Part shown: positions 56,163 through 64,000 of the stretch, one piece after another
Layout of the letters: every line of letters begins with the position of its first letter
Position numbering within the stretch: the stretch's first letter is position 1
NCBI GenBank assembly: GCA_907163375.1
Contig: CAJQUW010016891.1
Coordinates: 62,001-126,000, forward strand
DNA length: 64,000 nucleotides
Reading direction: 5' to 3'
Source: Prostheceraeus crozeri
Lineage: Eukaryota; Platyhelminthes; Polycladida; Euryleptidae
Notes under the pieces: generated by a model
What the model was told of the DNA's origin: nothing
Database searches by the model: none
Seen by the model: the letters and a program-made list of their open reading frames with translations, nothing else
Position numbers and translations under genes: made by a program

Positions 56163-57217
56163 TTCTCTAGTCTCTGTGAATTAGCGAAATAACAAGATAC
56201 AGTTTCCACCTCCTGACGTCAAGTTGAAGTACACCAACGCATTCTGTGATTGGTCGGTACGAATAATGGCTGTCTTATCCAAGGTTTTAACCCTGCCCTT
56301 TAGCAAGGCTATATTTTGCTGGTTAAGTTTGCAGTTATCTCCATGGTTATCATGAAGGATTTGTTGGTGCATGCGATCCAATAACCTACTGGCTAAGTTG
56401 CGAGTTAGCCACAGTTATTTGATGGTGCATATCGGCCTTGGTTAAATTGAAAGATAACCGCGTAATTACCTTGCTAACCGCACGGTTAGCTGTTGGTGCA
56501 TACGGCCCTAAGCGATTAGAAGTATCAGAAGTCCAAGAACATTTACTTTCTACGTGATAATCTTACTCGATATAGACTTGATTATTTAATGTACTGAGAG
56601 TATCAGGTTCAATTGATAACTCGATATAAGAACTTGCTTTCAAATGTTTGAAGTGATATTTTGATTACGTCACAGTATATATTTTGTACATAAACAGTAT
56701 ATCACAGTGATTAAATTTGTGCCATTATTATTTTGTAATTATTGCTTGATAAGTCGTAAAACGAGCAGTCGAACCATTTTCTGATTGTGAAGTGCATTGT
56801 GACTCGTATCATATTATCATCGTCAATATTTTGTTGTAAAATGTCTGAATTGATTCGTATAACACGACTTAGGGCCGTATGCACCAACAGCTAACCGTGC
56901 GGTTAGCAAGGTAATTACGCGGTTATCTTTCAATTTAACCAAGGCCGATATGCACCATCAAATAACTGTGGCTAACTCGCAACTTAGCCAGTAGGTTATT
57001 GGATCGCATGCACCAACAAATCCTTCATGATAACCATGGAGATAACTGCAAACTTAACCAGCAAAATATAGCCATGCTAAAGGGCAGGGTTAAAACCTTG
57101 GATAAGACAGACATTATTCGTACCGACCAATCACAGAATGCGTTGGTGTACTTCAACTTGACGTCAGGAGGTGGAAACTGTATCTTGTTATTTCGCTAAT
57201 TCACAGAGACTAGAGAA

Positions 57218-58186
57218 ATGGATCAACTAGAAAGCTATGACTATCTTCATCGCCTTTCGCGGCTAGGATCACGTACAGAGAAGACATACAAGACTCGTCC
57301 AAGTGATGTTATGGATTCGTTCAGCGAAGAGGAATTTAGGCAGCGATTCCGCTTTACTAAGGCAACGTTTCATTATCTACTCGAACTATTCGGAGAAGAA
57401 TTAACAGCAAGTAGCAAGAGAAATAATCCCGTGTCGCCTGAAATGCAGTTGCTCCTGACTCTACGATTTTTTGCTGCGAACACATTCCAAATTATCGATG
57501 GCGACAGTTTCGGTGTACACCAATCTACAGCCTGTAGAATAGTACATCGAGTGTCCAATGTCATTGCTCTTGCTGCTCGTCGCTTTATTCGACTGCCAAC
57601 TTTTCAAGAACGACAAGAAATGGCCGCTGAATTTTTTCGAAAACACAATTTTCCTGGAGTTGTCGGCGTTGTGGATGGTACTCATGTGAAAATAGACGCC
57701 CCTACAACATCCGTTTCGGAGCTCTATCGAAATAGAAAAGACTATTTTTCAATCAACGTACAAGTTGTGTGTGATAGTGATTTACGAATAAGAAACATCG
57801 TTAGTCGCTGGTATGGCTCTGCTCACGACTCGCGTATTTTCAACGAATCATCTCTACGTGACTTTACTGAGGCCCTACCTCAAGGCTACTGGGTTCTCGG
57901 TGACTCTGGTTATGGATGTTCAAGTGGACTGCTCACGCCGTTCCTTTGTCCCACAAGTGTTGGACAGGAGGCCTACAACAAATGTCAAAAGAGAGCAAGA
58001 TGTACTGTCGAACGATGTATTGGAGTGTGGAAACGCCGCTTTTCTTGTTTGAAGCATCTTCGGGTCAAAATTGAAAATTGTCCAAGAATCATCGTCGCCA
58101 CAGCAGTGTTGCACAATATTGCAATAATGTGCAACGAGAGAGAGTTTGATGACGAGAAATCAGAAATAGATGACCGCGAGATTTAA
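57218..58186 (+). CDS. Harbinger transposase, right copy, frameshifted C-terminus
   Basis: Matches the left copy through SEIDxRE, then a one-base loss (GAGGATT to GAGATT at about 58176-58183) changes the frame and stops after 322 residues. The three catalytic residues and the whole nuclease core remain. Only about 30 tail residues are lost, including VVVNYFSSSS. Activity could survive if that tail is dispensable, which I cannot tell. The preceding Asp in place of Glu is the only other coding change I noticed. Confidence 0.92.
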   Translation: MDQLESYDYLHRLSRLGSRTEKTYKTRPSDVMDSFSEEEFRQRFRFTKATFHYLLELFGEELTASSKRNNPVSPEMQLLLTLRFFAANTFQIIDGDSFGVHQSTACRIVHRVSNVIALAARRFIRLPTFQERQEMAAEFFRKHNFPGVVGVVDGTHVKIDAPTTSVSELYRNRKDYFSINVQVVCDSDLRIRNIVSRWYGSAHDSRIFNESSLRDFTEALPQGYWVLGDSGYGCSSGLLTPFLCPTSVGQEAYNKCQKRARCTVERCIGVWKRRFSCLKHLRVKIENCPRIIVATAVLHNIAIMCNEREFDDEKSEIDDREI

Positions 58187-58779
58187 TGACACCGATGGAA
58201 TGTCCTGATGAGCGAAGAGGAAATGCAGTTCGTAATTCCGTTGTTGTGAATTACTTTAGCAGCTCCAGTTGAATATATGTTGTATCTTCCGAGATGTAGT
58301 ATTTTGTGAATCTGTCTATGCGTGAATAAATCATCATCTCCGTAAATCCATTTTGTTTATGTCTGTTAGTCTAAATTTTCCTCTGGGGAGTTATTTGTTG
58401 AGTCAATTGAGTTCCGCAAGATTTCTCAATTGCAATATTTTTCGAAATAATTTTTGTCGCATCTAAAACTATTCAATAATTGGAGAATTACTATATCAGC
58501 AGCTTATTTCTGAATGACTGAATCTATGCTAGATATGGTGAATTTCAGGTTTTGTTTATCAGAATAAATTTAAAATCTTTCCATTTTCCAACCCACCTCT
58601 AGAATTTGTACAAGTTAAAACACACAATTGATGTCAACAAAATATATTGGGTCGAAAAAAGTCTACAAAGATGAATTACGTAACTGTAGATCACAGCATC
58701 AAAATTCGAGTTTCAAAAATGTATACATGTACATCACGTCAAACAAAGAAACCATCGACTACCAAGAACCAAGACTACT

Positions 58780-59583
58780 TTAAGAAGATGTATTTCCTTT
58801 TCCTCTCCAATATTGCAGTTTCAAGTTCAGTATTTCCATTCGTGTGTGATGCTCAGTCTCCGCCAAAGACAATAATCGACTTTGGAATTCATTCATCGGT
58901 TGTCGCTTTCGGCGTCGTGAATTATTTCGAGTGTTCATGGATCTGTGCATGTTTCCCGCGTTTATTTGTTCCGCTTCGACATGTTGAGACGTTATCGGAC
59001 CAGGAGGATTATTTTCTACGTCTTCACTTGAGAGTGATGAAGCTGCCGAGTCCTCCAAATTAGTCGCATGAATACCAATACCTGTTTGAGACTTATTCAA
59101 GCCGGAAGTTTGTGGCAGATCGGTTGCTGATGAATCTATTGTATATGTTGTCATATCTTGACCACTGTTTGCAGCGAGAATGAATGCGTCGGAATCGTAG
59201 ATGTTAAGCAATTCACTGGGAGGATTTAAAGTCTCTTGAGGAATTATCTGAGCCAATTTTTGTAGCTGTGGCCCCATCACTGATTTTCCCAAGCCTCCAC
59301 CTGTCCTTCTTACTTCACGCCGAGTCTCACATAGTGCCCTCTTCAACTCCTTCTTCTTGCGTCTCCAATACTCCTTCAGCTGACAAACAGTTCGAATACC
59401 CAGCCCCATGGCGTTGAACTCGGTGCATATTTCGTTCCAGCACTCCGTCTTGCGTCTCACCATCGGCCCGTTTGTCGATTTATCTTCCAGAACAGTGGCA
59501 CGATCAAGGTCAATGATCTCAAATAAGGCGGCTGATTCTGCCGGAGTAAAGTTCTTAGCGCGCTGTTGCCTTCGACTAGTCAT
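58780..59583 (-). CDS. Harbinger Myb/SANT-like accessory protein (right copy)
   Basis: 267 residues, identical in my reading to the left-copy protein, on the opposite strand. The trihelix-like N-terminus, Ser/Asn-rich middle and basic NSRRRKRQP segment are all preserved. With the left copy encoding an intact transposase, both products needed to move either copy exist in this 6.3-kb interval. Confidence 0.9.
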   Translation of the reverse strand: MTSRRQQRAKNFTPAESAALFEIIDLDRATVLEDKSTNGPMVRRKTECWNEICTEFNAMGLGIRTVCQLKEYWRRKKKELKRALCETRREVRRTGGGLGKSVMGPQLQKLAQIIPQETLNPPSELLNIYDSDAFILAANSGQDMTTYTIDSSATDLPQTSGLNKSQTGIGIHATNLEDSAASSLSSEDVENNPPGPITSQHVEAEQINAGNMHRSMNTRNNSRRRKRQPMNEFQSRLLSLAETEHHTRMEILNLKLQYWRGKGNTSS

Positions 59584-62500
59584 TGCTCATGTGGGATTTT
59601 CAACTGTCCGCTGTAGCTGCGAGTGTCGACTAAACTATTGTTGAGCTGACGCAGAATGATCACGTAAGTACTATAAATAGAAAAACATCACAATTCTTGT
59701 TGGATAAATTGGCCGTCGATGGGTTACTAACCATCGATGACTAAACTTGGTGCATTTACCTTCGGGTTAAAAGAAAACCAACTGGTTAACAAACCATAGG
59801 ATATATCTTTGGCTAAGCTATTGTTGGTGCATATGGCCCTTAGAGGTTTTACTAGGGCAAAATTAACAAAGTCACTGTCTAAAGCTGATGCAGCAATCGA
59901 AGCTGATAAAATTAACGAAATGTCTGCTCTGATAAGTACATTACAAAATATTTTGACCACCCTAACCGATCAAAATCAACAAGTTCTTGAACTTATAGCA
60001 GATAACGATGTCGATGAAGAAATTGAGGTAGCGTTGGATTACGAAATTAAAGTTGAAGAAATGATAAATTCACTGCGTCAATGTCTGAATAAGAAATCTC
60101 CAATTAGTAAAAATACTTCGAATGTGCGAGAAGGAGATCTTAGTCAGCTTACTGAAGTCTTAAGGAAGCAGAATGAAGTATCAATTTCTCTTGCGAAAAT
60201 GCAGAATCAATCTACACTTCCTCAAAGAAAAATGAAAATTTTTGACGGTAGCGATCTCACTAAGTTCAACTTATTAAAAAAAAGTTTCTCCAAAATGATC
60301 GAAAATAAGATAGACGACGATTCCGATAAGCTATACTACATGGAACAGTACACTTCTCGTATGCCTCAGGAATTAGTTCGAAGTTGTTGTCATATGCAGC
60401 CGACGAGAGGTTACCAAACAGCATGGAAAATGCTGACTGACAAGTATGGTGATGAATTCGAAATTTCAAACACATACTTAGAAAAATTGGAACAATGGCC
60501 AGCTATTAAGCAAGAAGATGGAATGGCACTAGAAAAATTTAGCGTTTTCTTAAAAAGTTGCAATAATTATATGGAAAACGTCAGCGCTCTTAACCAATTG
60601 GAAAGTCCAAAAGAGATGAAGATGATTGTATTTAAGCTTCCGTATAAATTACGCGAGAAGTGGAGAACTAATGTTCTCAATATTCGAGAATCCGGATTCG
60701 ACGTTTCTTTTAAAGATTTATCCGATTTCGTGGAACGTCAATCCAAACTAGTAAATATGCCCGTTTATGGAACATTGAGTCACTCTGGTAAGGAAGAGCG
60801 TAATTCGTCTATGAACAAAATTAGTGCTACAAAGAAAGTTACTTCGAAAAGTAGCGGAGCGTCATATGCGTTTTCAACAGTAGTTGAAGAAAGATCGACT
60901 AAACGCTCCCAAGTTGAGACTAGCATATCGAGATACGATTTTCCTAAATATGCATGTCAATTTTGTAAAGTTAATGATCACGATCTTGACAAATGTATTT
61001 CATTCAAAACATTGTCGGTAAATGATAAGCGAGAGTTTGTGAAAAAGAATTCACTTTGTTTTGGCTGTTTAAAGAAAGGCCACCATTCAAAAGTATGTAG
61101 GAGAAGAATTACGTGTAATGTATGCCAACGCAAACATCCTACATATCTTCACGAGAATAAAGAATCTGATTCAATTCCTGGCACAGATACATCAGCGAAT
61201 GATAATAGTACAAATATGTGTACTGGGGCCGGTAATAAGAAAATAGTTGTTTTGTATCTTGTTCCGGTTAAAGTTGGCTTACGAGGTTACCAGCGGTCGA
61301 TTGTAACGTATGCTGCTCTGGATAACTTTAGTTCAGACTGCTTCATCTCGGAGGGTTTGATATTTAGTTTAGGTATTCAAGGAAAACAGGAAGAAATTAA
61401 GTTAACAACTATGGAAAAAGTTCAAAGTTCCACGTTAACTCGTGCAGTTCATGGTTTGGAAATTTCGGATTTGAACGAGAACGAAGTCGTTCAACTTCCT
61501 GTAGCTTTTTCAAGGCCTAAACTCCCAGCATCCACTGATGATTTAGTAAAGAGAAGTGAATTAGAGAAGTGGCCACATCTGATAGATGTACCAATTACCG
61601 AAGTTGATGCAGAAGTCGGTTTACTTATCGGAATTAATGTTCCAGAGATTCTTAAACCGTTGGAGATTGTAAGTGGATCAGATAATGAACCTTTCGCAAC
61701 AAGGCACAAGGTTGGTTGGACAATAAGTGGCCCAACTTCTTCAGCTTCACTGAATGTCAAAACATTTAGAACTAAAGTAGAGAGACTCGGAGACATTGAA
61801 GAAAAGTTGAATAATTTATATAATAAAGAATTTCAAGATGTCGAATTGGATGAAGTCGGTCCATCAGTTGAAGATAGGATGTGGCAGAAGAAGGTATCAT
61901 CAGGAACGTTGAAGATGGTCACTATGTCATTCCTTTACCATTTCGAGACGACAACGTTGTCTTTCCTGATAACAGAGAGCAAGCACTACTAAGACTTCAA
62001 TCAATGAGGACTAGATTGATCAAAGATACAAAATTCAAAGGTGATTATTCAACGTTTTTTTTAAGGTATGTTGAAGGAAGGTTATATGGAAAAGGTTCCG
62101 GAAGATGAACTAACGCGAAATTCGGGAAAATGGTACTTAGTTCATCACGGTGTTTATCACAAGCAAAAGCAAAAAGTACGCGTAGTATTCAATTGTTCAT
62201 TGAAGTACAAGGGAATTTCACTTAATACAGAGTTACTCCAGGGACCAGATTTGACTAATAATCTTATCGGCGTTCTTTTGAGATTTAGACAGAGAAATAT
62301 GGCATTTGCGGGCGACGTCGAAAAGATGTTCTACCAGGTAAAAGTACCTAAAAATAATTTCGATTTCATGAGATTCTTTTGGTATCCCAATGGCGATTTA
62401 GACCAACAACCATGCGAATACCGCCTCACAGTTCATGTGTTTGGTGCTATCTCTTCGCCGAGTTGCTCGAATTTCGCACTACGACAGTGCGTCCTTGATG

Positions 62501-64000
62501 ATAGAATAAATGTCAATGAATCCGACGCTCAGACCGTCTTGAGAAATTTTTACGTCGACGATCTCTTAAAATCAGTCGATCACGAAGATGAAGCCATTTC
62601 TCTTTTACATGAGGTTAAAAACGTATGTTTGCTAGGAGGTTTCAGATTAACAAAGTTTGTCAGTAACTCAGAAGAAGTGATTAATTCTATTCCTGAAAAT
62701 GATCGCCTTGTAAATTCGAAATTTCTTTCACTGAGTTTAGATGACAATGCACCAACGCATCAAGCTCTCGGAATTCATTGGAATCTTATGAAAGATAAGT
62801 TTAGTTTTAAGTTGAATGTTAAGACTCCTGATTACACAAGAAGAGGTATTCTTTCTCTAATCTTTTCTCTGTATGATCCACTTGGTTTAACTAGCCCAGC
62901 AGTTTTACCAGCGAAACGTGTTTTTCAAGAAGTATGTCGTCTGAAATTTGAATGGGATAAACCAATTTCTGAAAATGAGAAAAATGCGATTAATAATTGG
63001 ATAGATGATTTACCCAAACTCGCTGAATACGAGATTCCTCGATGTCTGAAGCCCAAATCATTCATAGGAGCTAATTGTTCGATCCATATATTTTGTGATG
63101 GAAGCGAAGTTGGATACGGAGCTGTTGCGTATGCCAGATTCATTAAATCTGATGGTAATATACATTGTTCAATAATTTTCGCTAAGTCTCGTCTCGCCCC
63201 GATAAAAAAGATAAGCATTCCAAGATTAGAATTGACTGCCGCAAAGTTAGCAGTAACGATTAAACGCATACTTGATAATGAAATGACTATTGAAGTTCAA
63301 GATTATACGTTTTGGACCGATAGTACGACTGTACTTAAGTATCTTCGAAATATGAAGACAAGATTTCATAGATTTGTCGCAAACAGGGTATCTTACATTC
63401 GTGAACGAACTGACTATTCTCAGTGGCGTTATGTTCCAACGGAAGTAAATCCTGCTGATAAAGCGAGTCGCGGAGTCGAAATCCAACGATTTGTCGCTGA
63501 TGATTCGTGGAAAAACGGACCTGAATTTTTATGGAAATCAACAGCAGAATGGCCGAGGAATATTTCCGAGTTCAATATCGACAACGATGACGAAGTGAAG
63601 AAAGTTCAAGAAATTCGAGTTTGCCAAACATTGGTATCAGACGCAGCAAGTGCTTTAGAGAAGTTATTGTCTTCTTCGTCAGATTGGTACAAATTGAAAA
63701 GAAGAATAGCGTGGTACTTGAAAATAAAGGATTGCTTGAAAAGAAAAAAGCAGCTAGAAATGTCTCTATCATTAGACAATATTCATTTGGCAGAAGAAGC
63801 TATAATTGAATATATTCAAAACAGCTGTTTTGCAGAAGAATTCAGGAAGCTGAGAAAGAATGAGACCGTATTGAAAAATAGTCCAATATTCAGATTGAAT
63901 CCTTTTATAGACGACAAAGGTATACTTCGCGTTGGTGGTAGAATTTACAGAGCTTCAGTATCGTGGGATGTGAAACATCCTATATTATTACCGAAGAAAC

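Larger units (their letters stand above)
53539..56508 (+). mobile_element. PIF/Harbinger transposon, left copy (apparently intact)
   Basis: The ends GGGCCATATGCACCAACA (left) and GGGCCGTATGCACCAACA (opposite strand, right) are flanked by the 3-bp duplication TAA (53536-53538, 56509-56511), the Harbinger preference. At 2970 bp it carries the two genes usual for the superfamily in convergent orientation. Both reading frames are uninterrupted, so this copy could be autonomous. It sits in the leader of the BEL/Pao element. Confidence 0.93.
56872..59839 (-). mobile_element. PIF/Harbinger transposon, right copy (inverted)
   Basis: Same element in the opposite orientation, with its own 3-bp duplication TTA (56869-56871, 59840-59842). 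It is two bases shorter than the left copy. I see only a handful of differences, including one lost T in the GGTTTCTTGG run and a base change plus a one-base loss near the end of the transposase gene. It lies just inside the 5' end of the BEL/Pao gag region, 363 bp from the left copy. The two insertions therefore have separate target sites. Confidence 0.93.
52840..64000 (+). mobile_element. BEL/Pao LTR retrotransposon, 3' end beyond the window
   Basis: A probable 5' LTR covers about 52.84-53.24 kb: it begins TGTAAAG, has an AATAAA at about 53225 and ends in CA. It cannot be confirmed because the 3' LTR lies outside. The leader (about 53.25-53.54 and 56.51-56.84 kb) and the start of gag are interrupted by two Harbinger elements. 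Gag runs to about 61.1 kb, with two zinc knuckles (CQFCKVNDHDLDKC and CFGCLKKGHHSKVC). Then come an aspartic protease region (about 61.25-61.75), reverse transcriptase with FYVDDLL (about 61.9-62.7), RNase H with FCDGSEVGYGAVAY (about 63.05-63.3) and the start of integrase (RVGGRIYRA, about 63.9). The element looks moderately young but not whole, with about two apparent breaks in coding plus the two insertions. Confidence 0.88.

Overview
The window is a piece of an animal nuclear genome: AT-rich, intron-containing and crowded with transposons. The repeat mix is P element (THAP), Tc1, hAT, PIF/Harbinger, BEL/Pao, CR1/RTE-like LINEs, a Penelope-like remnant and tRNA-derived SINEs. That mix points to an invertebrate, but I cannot fix the phylum from sequence alone.

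Only one host gene is firmly recognised. It is LNPK (Lunapark, the ER three-way-junction protein), on the minus strand from about 51.0 to 26.7 kb. I recovered eight coding exons by splice sites and homology; they give a 420-residue product with two membrane segments and a Cys4 zinc ribbon. Two introns are only 58 bp. Three others are 5.5 to 8.3 kb and are swollen by LINE pieces, MITEs and an intact-ended hAT element.

Layout. At 0-12 kb: a hAT MITE with an 8-bp target duplication, a foldback element, a P-element-like THAP transposon, a Tc1 element sitting in that transposon's flank, and two more hAT-type elements. At 12.8-14.6 kb: a 33-bp minisatellite of about 56 units. At 15.4-18.3 kb: two TA-flanked MITEs. 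The second of these contains a composite Tc1 element whose two ends are 392-bp inverted copies of the same 3' end. At 18.4-26.2 kb: mostly unassigned DNA with a SINE, a pogo-type MITE and tRNA-like scraps. At 26.7-51.0 kb: LNPK and its introns. At about 52.8-64 kb: a BEL/Pao LTR retrotransposon running off the right edge, with two almost identical PIF/Harbinger elements inserted in its 5' part in opposite orientations.

Nothing here forms an operon or a joint pathway; the genes belong mostly to mobile elements. The most interesting structures are the composite Tc1 element, the twin Harbinger insertions, the minisatellite that is open on both strands and carries a splice-donor-like motif in every unit, and the reconstructed LNPK gene. 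Boundaries marked 'about' were read by eye.
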